From assembly GCA_023053685.1 (NCBI GenBank), contig JALIGW010000003.1, forward strand, positions 139,824,126 to 139,888,125: DNA of 64,000 nt, in the 5' to 3' direction. Shown piece by piece: positions 45,581-57,905 of the stretch. A program made the position numbers and the translations under genes. This DNA is from Diadophis punctatus similis. Lineage: Eukaryota > Chordata > Lepidosauria > Squamata > Dipsadidae. The stretch's first letter is position 1; each line of letters opens with the position of its first letter. The notes under the pieces were generated by a model. It had not been told where the DNA came from. It made no database searches and worked only from the letters and a program-made list of their open reading frames with translations.

Positions 45581-46712
45581 CTTGGTTCTGGCCTGACAAA
45601 AATGAACAAATAGTTGAACATATGCTGCCAGGTGCTGGGATATTATAATGCAGCTCCAGATCCACGAACAGTTACTAGAACATCTGTAAAGAGTAGGGAG
45701 GTTTTCACCATCTGATTTGAGTGCTGCTGAGCTGAACTAACTTGTATTTTGACCCTATGAGTCAATGGATTCTGACTGAGACAACTGACATTTCTACACC
45801 ATCCTCGAGATGCCACAGAATCCATGCATTAACAGAATCCCTTCGTCTTCACTCTGTGTAAAAGGAAAGTAATATCAGTTCTTTGCATCTACACATCCTC
45901 ATCCATACTCTTACAGCGGTTAGAGGCATTTGGGTCTAAGCAAAACACTGCAGCCATTCCTACGAGGAGAGCTGGGATGGTACCAAACCACTGTTCCCCT
46001 TGGAAGATCAGAAGGTAGGAGGGGTGGCAAGGCAGAAATGGCAGGAAATGGCGCAACAGATTTCCCACATGCTGCACAGCACCGCATTAATTAATTTATT
46101 TATTTTAAAAAGAAGTTTTATTGGCATTTCAAATCTGCTCATACCCCGAGTTCATGGGATTGGAGAGATTCAGAACTGCTTTCAAACTGACACAGATTCC
46201 TCCTGTGGAAGTGCCCCGAGTCCAGGCACAAGAAGCCAGGCCAAATGAGAGACAGCATCCCCAGGGTTTGTCCAAACGCAGATGATCTTAAGATCCTTCC
46301 CCTCCAATTGTCTGGCAGGACAAAGAAGGAGGGCATTCTCCGGAATCGGCCGGACACCTGACTTCTGCGTGATAATTTTGTGGGATGAAACAATGCAGCT
46401 GAGCTGCTGTTGCAACTGATTGTAAAACAAAAGGCGGCAAGGGTGTGTGTGTGTGTGTGTGAAGTCTCCTGTAATATTTTCTTTTCAAAGCCATGCTGTA
46501 TGGTGTCTAGAAAGACCTCAAAAGCAGACAAAGGTCTAATCTTCCTTCATTTCCCCCAGAGAATAATGGATCAGTTAGTGGCTCTGATGCTGTTTTAATA
46601 ATGCACAATTTACAATTCATTGGTTACTAAGCACGTGGAGTATAATTAATTTCCACAGGCCCTTCCTGTGAATGCACATAGTCTTGAATATAATATGAAG
46701 AGAAGGTAGGAA

Positions 46713-46810
<98 letters not shown>

Positions 46811-47520
46811 CCACCCCCACCCCCACCCCCACCCTTTCCTAACAAAACGAATCCTGGATTCCAGGCCATCTGTGTGATTTTGACAGGCAGTTGCTGTGTG
46901 CTACTGAGTGGGAAGTGGGGGTTGATTTCCCGTCACTCATTACATATATGTTTCTGGGAAGCAACAGAATGAGGCACAGCCGACACTGTTGACAATGTCA
47001 CGGGAAGAGATCTGATCAAACCACATTAATCGAGTTGCCAAATCACCCAGCCACATTAGCATCATTCTTTCAAGGCACAGCTGTTCTGCTCCTCCTGGAT
47101 GAGAAATGTGTGTGGCCCACCCGGTCGGTCCCAGGATGTGTGTGTGGCAAACACTGCAGCACAAACTGGAGCGAGGGAGGTATAAATTCTAAAAGATAAA
47201 AGGCAAGAGTAGATCCTTTAGTTTTCACCCTGACCGGCTGGTCTCTTTTCAGGGGCTCTTTTTCTGCTACTTAAAACAGCAGCTACAATTGTAGGAAACT
47301 CTGAATGTATGGGGAGCAGCTATTCATGCCAGGGAGGCAATGCAAGGTGGGAGGCAACAAAGTCTTGGCGTGGATTGAGCAATGGGTGGCTTTTCTGTAA
47401 ATTCAGTGAATTAATAATCCAGCACAATTTTTAATGATGCCTTCATGTCTTATAAACTCTTCAGATAGAGTCCTGTTTCTGGTGCCACTTGAACATGATG
47501 CCCAGCAGACATAGGAGTTA
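45581..47520. other. Intergenic sequence with microsatellites, no gene seen
   Basis: Apart from the simple repeats noted, no gene or mobile element was recognised. Several overlapping frames at 46000-46600 lack any recognised similarity. Confidence 0.45.
46717..46835. repeat. (CT)n microsatellite followed by (CCCCCA)n
   Basis: About 95 bp of CT with one TTTC interruption near 46793, then three to four CCCCCA units. A short (GT)n occurs at 46443-46461. Arg/Glu-repeat frames on the minus strand are artefacts. Confidence 0.95.
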
Positions 47521-47916
47521 CCGTATTTTTCGGAGTATAAGACGCACCTTTTTCCTCCCTAAAAGAGGCTGAAAATTTGGGTGCGTCTTATACTCTGAAT
47601 GTAGCTTTTTCAAAGCTTTTATCCCCAGCCCTAACGAGGCGCTAACGATCTTCCCGGCTTGCAGGCTTTTTCATTGTTACTCTCTCCGAAGGTTTTTTCC
47701 AGCCCTGAGTCTTCGCAGGCTTTTTTTCATTGCTACTCGCTTTGAATAAGGTTTTTTTAAGCCCTAACCAGGGGATAAAATAATGTGCTGAAGCTGACCA
47801 GACTAAGGGCGCTAGCCAGATGAATACCTGGTAGGCAGATTTTCCCCCCTATTTTCCTCCCCCAAAACTAAGGTGCGTCTTATACTCCGGTGCATCTTAT
47901 ACTCCGAAAAATACGG
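47521..47916. mobile_element. TA-flanked inverted-repeat element, short form, 396 bp
   Basis: Starts CCGTATTTTTCGGAGTATAA and ends TACTCCGAAAAATACGG, TA on each side. Near its right end it shares 'aatgtgctgaagctgacca' and 'gctagccagatgaatacc' with the 849-bp relative at 43461. The mobilising superfamily is not settled; TA duplication points to a Tc1/mariner-type enzyme. Confidence 0.8.
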
Positions 47917-47920
47917 TATA

Positions 47921-48316
47921 CAGGTAGTCCGTGATTTACAACCATTCGTGTAGTGACCATTTGGCATTACAACGGCACTGGAAAAAAGTGACTTATGACT
48001 GTTTTCACACTTCCATTCAATTCAGCACCTCTATGGTCATGTGACCAAAATTCAGACGCTTGGCAACTGACATGTATTTATGACAGTTGCAGTATCCCGG
48101 GGTCATGTCATCACACTTTGAGATCTTCTGACAAGCAAAATTAACAGGAAATCCAGATTCCCTTAACAACCATGTTAGTAACTTAACAGTAGCAGTGATT
48201 CACTTAACAACTGTGGCAAGAAAAGTCGTAACATGAGGCAAAATTTACTTAACAACTGTCTTGCTTAGCAACATAAATTTTGGGCTCAATTGCAGATGTA
48301 ACTCAAGGACTACCTG
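47921..48316 (+). mobile_element. Mariner/Tigger-like element, copy 4
   Basis: Starts CAGGTAGTCCGTGATTTACAA and ends CTCAAGGACTACCTG, TA-flanked. It abuts the preceding inverted-repeat element with only TATA between. No internal insertion, so at 396 bp it is close to the ancestral length. Confidence 0.8.
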
Positions 48317-48835
48317 TAGCCTAACATATTTGAAGGGGCATCACTTTGGAGTAGACTGTCATATAGCACCTAGTTGTAAATCTGCAAATAACCTGGTATG
48401 GTGAGTCATTACCTTATATATGGCAGATATAGGGAGCAGAAGATAAACTCCGACTAAATTTTAACAAGTTTATATCAGAGGCAAAAATGAACTGGAGATG
48501 TGATTAGTTTAGTATCCACGCTACAACTACTCAGTTATTGAAATTTATGTGACGAAAATGTATCTACAATGAAAAGAGATTTTTTTGGCTCACGGACTGA
48601 GTTCTTTCACTATATTACATGTGTCTAATAAAATAATCTATAAGGAATATACCAAAAGTTGAGAATGATGGAAGCATCTCTAACTTGTAGAGAGGTTCAC
48701 GTTTATCTTTCTCGTAATGGTGACTTCCAGATATATCTGAACTACAGTTTTCAAATTTCATCTTGGCGTGGAATTCTGACAATTCTGTTCCAACAGGAAA
48801 CTTATATGTGTGGTTCAGGGATGAACTGTGAAGTC

Positions 48836-48960
48836 TGTGAGGCTCTCTGAGCCTGGCTGTTTGCTTGCAGATGTTTCATTACCCGACTAAGCTAATTGGA
48901 TAATGAAACATCTGCAAGCAAACCACCAAGCTCAGAGAGCACCAAGGACCCCACATTTCT
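48836..48960. mobile_element. Penelope-like element end forming a 42-bp hairpin
   Basis: Left arm about 48841-48881 and right arm 48901-48943 are near reverse complements around a 19-base loop. The right arm holds 'taatgaaacatctgcaagc' and 'gctcagagagcaccaagga', shared with 7465-8100 and 14858-14985. Confidence 0.7.
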
Positions 48961-49019
48961 ATTCCCCTTATACCAAGAGGACATCTAAATGGATAAAGCC
49001 AATTTAGAAATCTAAGTTT

Positions 49020-49080
49020 TATTTTATTTATTTATTTATTTATTTATTTATTTTGTTTGTTTGTTTGTTTGTTTGTTTGT
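49020..49080. repeat. (TTTA)n-(TTTG)n microsatellite at a CR1 3' end
   Basis: Seven or so TTTA units followed by about seven TTTG units, directly joined to the reversed CR1 3' end 'tcaaacatctac'. Confidence 0.95.
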
Positions 49081-49900
49081 CAAACATCTACAAGATAGCA
49101 GGTATTTGTATAAACATAACATAAGCAAAGTAAGTACAGATAAATGAGGACAATAGGACAGTAAGACAGGGACGGTAGGCTCAGTGGTGCGCTTATGCAC
49201 ACCCCTTACTGACCTCTTAGGAATGGGGTGAGGTCGACTGTAGACAGTCTAAGGTTAAAGTTTTGGGGGTTTGGGGAAGAAACCACAGAGTCAGGTAGTG
49301 CATTCCAGGCATTGATCACTCTGTTGCTGAAGTCGTATTTTCTGGTGTCGAGTTTGGAGGGGTTTACATTAAGTTTGTATCTATTGTGTGCTCGTGTATT
49401 GTTGCGGTTGAAGCTGAAGTAGTCATTGACAGGTAGGACATTGTGGTAGATGATTTTATGAACTACATTTAGATCAGATCGGAGGCGACGTAGTTGTAAA
49501 TTGTCTAATCCCAAAATTTCAGGTTTGGTGGAATAAGGTATTCTGTTGCGAGCAGAGGAATGGAGGACTTTTCTTGTGAAATATTTCTGGATTCTCTCGA
49601 TTGTATTAATGTCCGATATGCAGTGCGGGTTCCAGACAGGTGAGCTGTATTCAAGAATTGGTCTAGCAAATGTTTTGTATGCTCTGGTTAGCAGTGTAAT
49701 ATTGCCAGAGAAGAAGCTACGTAAGATTAGATTAACAACTCTTAGTGGCCTTTTTGGCAATGTTGTTACAGTGGGCTCTGGCACTTAGGTCATTAGATAT
49801 GAGTACTCCAAGGTCTTTAACAGAGTGGGGTCGTCTACAAGGTCGTGTCCTCCAAGCTTGTATTTTGTGTTCTGATTCTTTTTGCCAATGTGTAAGACAG
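49081..49900 (-). mobile_element. CR1 LINE 3' region, antisense, with a 192-residue open frame
   Basis: On the minus strand 49784-49206 reads NLILRSFFSGNITLLTRAY, FARPILEYSSPVWNPH, RNRIPYSTKPEILGLDNLQLRRLRSDL and NAWNALPDSVVSSPNP in one frame. This is the C-terminal region after the reverse transcriptase core of CR1-type proteins. It is the longest undamaged LINE frame in the window, but reverse transcriptase and endonuclease are absent, so it is 5'-truncated. Confidence 0.88.
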
Positions 49901-51496
49901 ACTTGTTAAGTTGTTAAAGTTGTTAAAAAGTTATTAGAAAGGAAATAATACACATCTCCAATAGGCTAGAAAAACCAAAATCATGTTGCTTAGAATTAAG
50001 AAGTGGCTGAGACAAATCTATGAGTAACAAGCACCTTCAATCTGAATACTAATCAGTCCTCCCTACATATATTTATTATCAGTGGAAAAGCAGCCGTGAG
50101 ATAGCAAGGCAGTAGTGTGAACAAGCAACTTCTACAAGCTTTAGTAGCAGACACATCTCAAAATACAATCTCTGCAATCCTAATATTTCCCTCTCCAAAT
50201 TTAATATTGTAATGCATTTGAATGTTTACTACATTCCAGTCTCTCTCTCTCTCTCTCCATAAAAAAATGTCCAAATGTTCATTACAGGACCATTTTCAAC
50301 CTATGAAGTATTTATTCCTTTTAAGGAATTAAATGTTCTAATATCAGTTCTGCAATTACTTGACATTATACTCACCTTCAGATTTGTTTCTTTTCATGAC
50401 AGCTCTGAATTCCCAGGCAAGGGAAAAAAACAAGATAGAAAATTAACAAATAAATAAATCGTTTTGTATGTCAGAACACAATGCTTCCTTTTTATTACAA
50501 TACCCTTCTACAATAATTTTTGCCAAGAAAAAAATTAAAATATATCTTCTATTCCATAACATATTAGATAATTCTTTATTCTTCTGTTTTTCTTAAATGG
50601 CCCATCCCATTTCTAAGAAAGAATGTGAATGATATGAAATATGTTATCACACAGCAGATTGCAAATGTTAAATGTAATAAATTAAATAAATGCATTAAAT
50701 ATAATATAGCAGCACAACTGATTAAAAAACAAGTTATGAATATCATTTAGATTGGGCTTCACACTGGAACTCCCCAACTCAAGAACACCAAAGTGACAAG
50801 AAGGTATATGAGGCATAAACCTCTTGATTCTATTTAATATACTATTTAATATTTAATAGACATTTAATTAGAATTTGATGTTAAATTAATTTAAGTTCAG
50901 TTTTTGTTCAAATCATCAGTATCTAGACAAGACCCTCTCTATGGCCTACAATCAGTTCATCAGAGATTAAAATCTAGGAAAAACTTCCTTAGGCCATTGG
51001 AAGACTTTAAAGAATGTAAAAGCAGAGAGGACCTATGGAAAGCTTCAAAGAACCAATGCTGGATGGAACCAATGGAGGACCATAGGGTCTGGCAAAAGTA
51101 TGGGAAACTATAGAAAACGTTAAGTAGACTGTGCACAAGTATAAGAAGATCCACAGACACTCTGAACAAATGGAGCAATCTGGTGGCCTCTGCCCTTTGT
51201 GATTGTTTGACAGGCAGACAACAACACATGTGTATACCTGTCCTTTGTGTCCTGATCAACGCATACTTGAGGGCCTCATAGCAGCGCAACAGAATGCAAT
51301 TAATGTTGCTAGTTTCCAGGCAACATCTATTTAACTTGTACATATTTGAATCTCGTATTTTCTATTTAAAATGTTATATCGCATAGTATGCCTTATTTTA
51401 ATTGTGATGTTTCTGACCTAAATAAACCAACACCAACACCACCTCCTCAGGAACACAGGTCAAAGGTTGAGAGTAACTCACAACCTCCCCCTAAAA
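49901..51496. other. Intergenic sequence, no gene seen
   Basis: AT-rich DNA, with a short (CT)n at 50241-50257. The block at 50930-51440 has partial open frames on both strands (50904-51113 plus, 50960-51343 minus) and could be an old unidentified repeat. Confidence 0.4.
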
Positions 51497-51983
51497 CAAT
51501 GATGGTGAACCTATGGCACGCGTGCCACAGGTGGCACATGGAGCCATATCTGAGGGCACGCAAGGTGTTGCCCTATGTCAGCTCCAGCACACATGCGCGT
51601 GCTGGCCAGCTGATTTCAGCCTTCTTTTCGGCTGTTTTTCGCCTTCCCCAGGGTTCAGGAAAGCCTCCTGAAGCCTGGGGATGGTGAAAAATGGCCCAAC
51701 GGCCCAACCGGAAGTTTGTTTCCAAACTTCCGTTTGGCCCGTTTGGCCATTTTTCACTCTCCCCAGGGTTCAGGAGGCTTTCCTGTACCCTGGGGAGAGC
51801 GAGAAACAGCACAACGGGCCTACCGCAAGTCCGGAGGCTTCAGTGAGGCCTGTGTGCATGTGGGGGGCAGCACACATCCACAGGGGGGAGGGCATTGTAT
51901 TATAGGTGTGGGCAGACACGCACACTCTACCTCGCACGCACGCACCCTTTTGGCACCCGAGCGAAAAAGGTTCGCCATCACTG
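51497..51983 (+). mobile_element. Non-autonomous hAT element (hAT-A), long form, 487 bp
   Basis: Starts CAATGATGGTGAACCTATGG and ends AAGGTTCGCCATCACTG, with the exact 8-bp repeat ccctaaaa (51489-51496 and 51984-51991). It shares its GC-rich interior, including a large inverted pair around 'ggaagtttgtttccaaactt', with 3031-3520. Confidence 0.92.
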
Positions 51984-52916
51984 CCCTAAAAGGATAAATG
52001 ATCCTGTTTTCAACCTGAAGGTGGAAGGAAAGATTGCAGGGTGTTGAATCAAGGGACTCTCCCCCCACACACCCACATTTGTATTTTATCTAAAAGTTCT
52101 TCAAGATGCAGCTGTTATACTGAAAGGCCTGTGGAAGCTGCGGTTGAATTTCCTTGATGACACTGTCTGGAATAGCAATTCCATTATCAAAAATCTCAGT
52201 TTTCTAGCTCTCAGATAGACTCCCAATTCCTGATCCATTATTTCTGACCCGATTCAACATAAGAGTAAAACCTACAAACTGGGTGAACTGTTTGAAATGG
52301 GCTATCAACCTATCTTGAAGTTGAACTATAGCCATTATCTCCAGTAACTGAAACAGTGGGATAGTCATCACATGAGTGTCACAGGTTCCTAGTGTTGATA
52401 TGACACAACAAGGCTTTGTAAGACCCTCTCCTGCATCTTCCTCAAATCTTTTCCTTTCGTTTATCGATGTGGAGGATCTGTATTGCTCTTTGAAAGCGCT
52501 GGTTGCATGGCTCTCTGTGTTTTTAAAAGCTGTTTACCAACTCTGACAAGGCGACTGTAATTGCCAATATAAATGGGATAGAAGTACAGATGGTGTCTCC
52601 CCAGCAACAGCCATTTGCAGCATTACCAATATGGGAGAAGACTTCCATTTGAATAAAAAAGTTTTTCAGACAAGGCTTTTAGTGCACAACGATCCTGCCT
52701 CATTTATGGAACTTTATAAGGCACTCCAATGCATTGGTGTAAACTTTGGAGGAGGCAACAAGGGGTGCATGTCCCCAGAGGGACCTAGACCTCCAGGCGA
52801 AGCCATTATAGTCTGCCGTCGTCTGATATCAGCCCTTAAGGGGAAGCTGTCACTGGTGTTCTCAGACTTATGCAACTAGGAAAGCAGCAGTTCCAAGAAT
52901 GGAAAACATCTTGTGA

Positions 52917-53077
52917 AGCGTGGAGTGGAGTGGAGTGGAGTGGAGTGGAGTGGAGTGGAGTGGAGTGGAAGAGAGAAGAGAAGAGAAGAGAAGAGAAGAG
53001 AAGAGAAGAGAAGAGAAGAGAAGAGAAGAGAAGAGAAGAGAAGAGAAGAGAAGAGAAGAGAAGAGAAGAGAAGAGAA
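52917..53077. repeat. (TGGAG)n-(AGAAG)n compound pentanucleotide microsatellite
   Basis: About ten TGGAG units to 52968, then about 20 GAGAA units to 53077. It is directly followed by a LINE 3' end in reverse orientation. Repeat-peptide frames on both strands are artefacts. Confidence 0.95.
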
Positions 53078-53210
53078 TTATTGGCCAAGCGTGAGTATAC
53101 ACACAAGGAATTTGTCTCCAGTGCATAAGTTTCAGTGTACATGCAAAACAACAAAGTAATAATAATCAAAGTATCAAAGTAATAAATCAATGCATTGTAA
53201 TATTTGTGTA
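53078..53210 (-). mobile_element. CR1/L3-type LINE 3' end, antisense
   Basis: Reads 'attattggccaagcgtgag', 'acacaaggaatttgtctcc', 'agtgcataag' and 'cagtgtacatgcaaaaca'. I recognise this as a 3' end common in snake genomes that typically carries a pentanucleotide microsatellite. Recognition is from memory. Confidence 0.6.
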
Positions 53211-55652
53211 TGCTGCTTTCCATCTGTATTAATAACTCGATCTGTACTTTCTTTGAATAGTAATGGCATCTGACCTGATAGAACAGACTACGTGGCTGTC
53301 ATCCCACCATCATTAAATCAAGTCTACGTAGTTCATGCAACCTCTATTGCTTATTTTCAACATTTGCACGTTGCTTTCTTTTTACTGTTTACTTAAAAAA
53401 GAAAAAAGAAGGGGACATGTGGACTAAGCGGACCAACCCTAAATCAAAAAGGGACCGTGGTTATTAAAGTTTATTTTGTTAATTTGTATTAATAACCAAA
53501 ATACACCATTAAAAATATAAATTCAAAATACATAAATCACACACGATGAGGGGGGGAAGCTATCAAGTGGGCAGATTAGTAACTAGCAAAAACATTGTCA
53601 AAGAGAGAAGCACCCTCCTTTTCATCTCTCCTACTTGCATTTATCCTATTTTGACCTTGGCCTTTTTTTCTGCTGACCTGACTAATCTTAGCAAAGTGTG
53701 TACTAAAATCAAGCAGGCAAACACTCATTAAAGCAAATAACCTTAATAAGCTATCAAGCAATCAACTCTACAAGGTCAACAGTAGGGCTCAAGAGTGCAG
53801 CAACATAAGATGTCTCTGAAGAACAGGGTCTGTGTTTAATAGGGTCTCTCCAAATGACTCAGACAATGAGTCATCCATATTGGAAGACATAGCAGGTGAG
53901 TTTATGAATCTTCCAACGAAACATAATTGGCAGCTCCCGTGAACACACGAACCACAGCTGTAATCTACCGTGATCGGGAAGATATTCACTGATCACAGCT
54001 GGGTAATTTCAGGTACCCTGCTTCTGTTGTTTAGTTTTGTTTAACATTGTTAAATATATAGACAGACCATCTGCACAGTATTTTTTTAAATTGGAAATTA
54101 CAGCCATAACTTCCTTTTTATATATCAATAAACTAAACAGCAAAATTTCAAAGGGATCCTTCTCCACCAAACTCTGAGGCAGAATGTTTGTCCCACGCCA
54201 CACCATTGCCTAATTGCCCACTAATTGGACAAACGTAATTAAATATTTCAAGATCTTTTCCTAATTGCCTCTATTTTAGCTTTCAAATTTGCTTGCCACC
54301 AACAAATTTAATGACATTGGTGTCTAGTCATCAGCAAAAAGCCCAAGAGTTGCTCTTTAAAATGTACATAGTCAGAATATTTACTGATTGCACATTGTTG
54401 TTTCCAATGTAGCTTAATTAGAAATCCAATCAGTTCTCTAAGTCCAATTATACTTGATTTGTAGATTCAGAGGATGATACATAATGAAGCTAAGCAGCTA
54501 ACGGTAAACGTGCTTGAGATGAAACAAAAAAGAAGAATTTTAATATGCCTCTTGTTTTAGAAACTTGAAGTAATACGTGATGAAACACACCAGGATATAT
54601 AGATATTTATGAGTCCCTAAATATTTTTGTTAAATCTACTTCAGCTGTTTGATTAATGAACAAAGGCACTTAGGTGAGTCTGAGACTAAACATTTTCTTT
54701 CCAATGAGAAGGGATAGAATAGAATGGAATTCTATTCCTTCTCATTGGAATTCCATATTCAATTTTATATTCCGTTCTATGAGGAATAGAGTGGAATACC
54801 AAAATATTTAGAAGTGAAATAGGGATCATTGCTGTTGTTGAAAATTCACTTCATATCAAAAACTTATTTTCTCCGTATTCAGAAGAAATCTATCTTCCAA
54901 ATCGCCATACTAAAGAAAAACTCCCATGCACTGGTATACTGTATCACCATAAAAGAATATCTAGGTACAGCTGAACAGTTTGAGGGAAAGGTGTGAGTCA
55001 ATGGGAGATAATTTAAATGAGATTGTTGACAGACATTCTGGGATACTCTAAAACCTGAAATAATGTTGAGAAGTGAGCATATAGCTGAAGGGTGCTTGCA
55101 GGTAAACTTGGTTTGCAGATGAAGTTAGAAAAATGATAAATTTCTACAAATTTTAGAATTTCACTCTCCTGATTTACATTAGCAGTGAAAAAGTCCTGGG
55201 GCAATATTTTATTTCTTGGAATGAATGAAAGAGAGAAACACAAAATAGGCAGAACACAATAGAAGCCACAAGTAAATAGATTCTGACAGTGTACAACACA
55301 AACAGTACTCAACAACTTCTGACTTCAGATACTCAAGGAGCAGATACATTTCAAAGAGTCTTCCGTTTAAACTTAGACTAGTTTAAGCTTCAATTCAGAG
55401 CCTTCTATGTTTCACGGATCCAAATACAGATTGTTAAATTGCTTCTTTTCTTATTAATCTATGCTTTTGGCCCTGCCTTAATTTTTCCCTGTAGACATTG
55501 TACATTGAAAGAAGGGCAAGATTTATTGTTTCTTTCTTCATTAAAAACATTGATACATTGGTCATTAAGTAAAAATAGCAAAAGTTAGAGTTATACTTTC
55601 AGGAATCTTTTTTCCCTCCATAAGTCTAACACTAGACAACACAATAATCCTA
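53211..55652. other. Intergenic sequence, no gene seen
   Basis: Mainly unique AT-rich sequence. At 54701-54748 'ccaatgagaagggatagaa' and 'attccttctcattgg' form an imperfect 20-bp hairpin around GAATGGAATTC. No exon was recognised. Confidence 0.45.
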
Positions 55653-55835
55653 GTTTATTTATTTATTTATTTGTCAACAAGTGCAAGGAAACAGGACACA
55701 TGAAAAAATGGCACAAATCAATGGATATAAATAAGCAAAACATAGCCATAAACACATAAAACGAATATATACAAATGGGTACAGTAGGACAGGGACAGTA
55801 GGCATGTTGGTGCGCTTATGCATACCCCCTTATTA
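55653..55835 (-). mobile_element. CR1 LINE extreme 3' end with (TTTA)n, antisense
   Basis: (TTTA)n followed by 'tttgtcaacaagtgcaag' and 'gtaggacagggacagtagg', 'tggtgcgcttatgcata', the same 3' end as 33521 and 49081. Only about 165 bp of the element remains. Confidence 0.8.
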
Positions 55836-57131
55836 ATGCATACTGCCAAAGGTTGTGGTATAATTGCATTAGACACTTAAATTATGTTCTCGTACCTTCA
55901 TAACCAATGTCATGACAGTCTTTGGTTGTCCTCACTGTATTTATGGTGAACACTCAGCATCCTGGCCAATGAGTACCAAACTGGCTTGCTGGTCCCCAGG
56001 TGCCATAGCATGATCCCTTGTCCATGATCTGACACGTCTTTCTTCAAAACTGTTATCATGACTTAATAGACTGGCCCAAGTCCAACACGAGGGCACCAAT
56101 ATGGGAAGGGTTTATCAAAGGTGGGAAGGGGAATACCCCAAAGAGCCAAGCAGCTGGAATTTGTAATGATTCCTGTTCACCAAAAAGGACTCTGCTCACC
56201 AAAGACCTACGGGGTTCCAAATCTGCAAAACTAATCTTTACTGTTTGCGATGGGGAGGGGTCCCTTTGAGCCAAAATAAAATTGGTTTGCTGCTTAAGCG
56301 AACACTAGCATGGGAGAGCAGGGGCAGAGTGCTGCAGAAGGCATAGCACCAAAGACCCTTAGCAAACTGTAAGGAATGGAGATAAAATGGAGAACCATCT
56401 CAGTTCCCAGTCATAGAGACATGAGCAAATGAGGTTCATGGAAAGAAGACCAAGGAAACAGAAAAAGAAATGTTCTTAGTTCTCTCAGAATTGCCTTTGC
56501 TTACTTTAAAGGCAGAAATAAGGCAGCAGAGATCATTCCAGTGATCTGGTTGGGGTTCGCGTATGAATCATCCCTAAAATTTCGACGGTGAGATGCATAG
56601 TAAAATAAAACAATCCCGTGAAGAATCAAACCAACAAAATAAAGAATTAATAACAGTGGAACCATTTAAGTACAGGGGGGGAGGGGAAATACATAGCAAA
56701 CACAAAAATGGGCAGTTTTAGAATACCATAATGACAATTTGGCATGCAAAAGCCAAGCAGCCAGTGACTTTTTGTTTTTAAATTCTTAAAAGGGCTAGGA
56801 GGATAAAAGCCTCTTTGCTTGATGTTGAAAAATGGATGATTTCAGCACATTCATGAGTAGCCATCTGCCAGACCTCATTATGTACTTGCAACAGAGGCTC
56901 AGATGAGCATAGGACATGAGAAGATGCAGGTTTTCAAATACTGCAGCTCGAAGCCAGGCAGGGTAGCACCGACTCTTCTATACAGCTGCCAACTTTATCC
57001 TCCAATCTGTCAATGGGATTGCCTTGTCATTACATGGCATGCTGTACGGGTGTCCGAATACTTTTGCTACTAAAGACTATCTTAGAGCATTGGGTTGCCT
57101 TCAAAGTTAACTCCTCCTAGAAAACATTACA
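55836..57131. other. Intergenic sequence, no gene seen
   Basis: No repeat or gene was recognised; a short G-run lies near 56676. Confidence 0.5.
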
Positions 57132-57328
57132 TCAGGGATACAGCCAAACCCATCTCCCCCATTTTTTCCCCAGAAATGGCTCCTAAAGGTTTCCACCATG
57201 TGACTGGGTGGGAGTGAGTGATGTCAAGTTGGCCACGCCTACCCAGGTTTTGTGGCTCTCGGTGGGTTTTTTTCTGTGGGAAATGGGTCCAAATGGCTCT
57301 TTGAGTGTTTAAGTTTGCCAACCCCTGC
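57132..57328. mobile_element. Decayed hAT-like element fragment
   Basis: Starts 'cagggatacagccaaaccc' and ends 'aagtttgccaacccctg'. It shares 'tgatgtcaagttggccacgc' with the hAT-D copy at 41540-41863. The flanking octamers do not match, so ends or flanks have changed. Confidence 0.5.
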
Positions 57329-57754
57329 ACCAGACTAATTTTTAATGTGACAGAAGGAAGCCATTGTAATAAATTTAGGTTTTATTAAAATAAATTACAT
57401 TTGGGCCTCGTCCCTTTTACTTTTTATCTTGATGTTTTTGGCATATCTCTCAAAGATCGAGAGAGTGGCCTTCAAGCCAGAAAAGGTTGGATATTTATGC
57501 ATGGAAGTAAGCTCAAGTTTACTAAATTATGAATTGCCCATTGCCATCATTTAGGTGGGCAAAAGCCTTGAGCTGCTAAGCCAAGCTAAGATCTATGCCA
57601 CTGATGACACTTGAATTCCAGGATAGTTGCACAAGAATTGCCCAGATTGAATCCAATCTGCTGAACTACACCAAATGTCCAGCAATAGTACTTCTTCCAT
57701 TTTATCTGGCTTAGGATCCAGTTTATTGACTTTCCCCAATTCATCCCTTGGCCA

Positions 57755-57905
57755 TGTTGTTGTTCAGTTGCTAAGTCATGCCCGACTCTTTGTGACCCCA
57801 TGGACCACAGTATGTCAGGCTCCCCTGTCCTCTACTGTCTCCCAGAGTTTGCCCAAATTCACATTAATTGCATTGATGACACTATTTAACCACCTCACCC
57901 TCTGC
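57755..57905 (-). mobile_element. BovB LINE 3' end, antisense, first part
   Basis: 'gttgttgttcagttgctaag', 'tgcccgactctttgtgaccc', 'catggaccacagtatgtcagg' and 'ctctactgtctcccagag': the reversed BovB 3' end. It continues after the hAT-B insert at 58429. Confidence 0.9.

Noticed and set aside
52631..52879. 82-residue frame beginning MGEDFHLNKK
   Set aside because: No recognisable domain and no gene structure around it; may be chance.
52836..53223. Ser-Leu-Leu-Phe and Arg-Glu-Glu-Lys repeat frames
   Set aside because: Translations of the pentanucleotide microsatellite.
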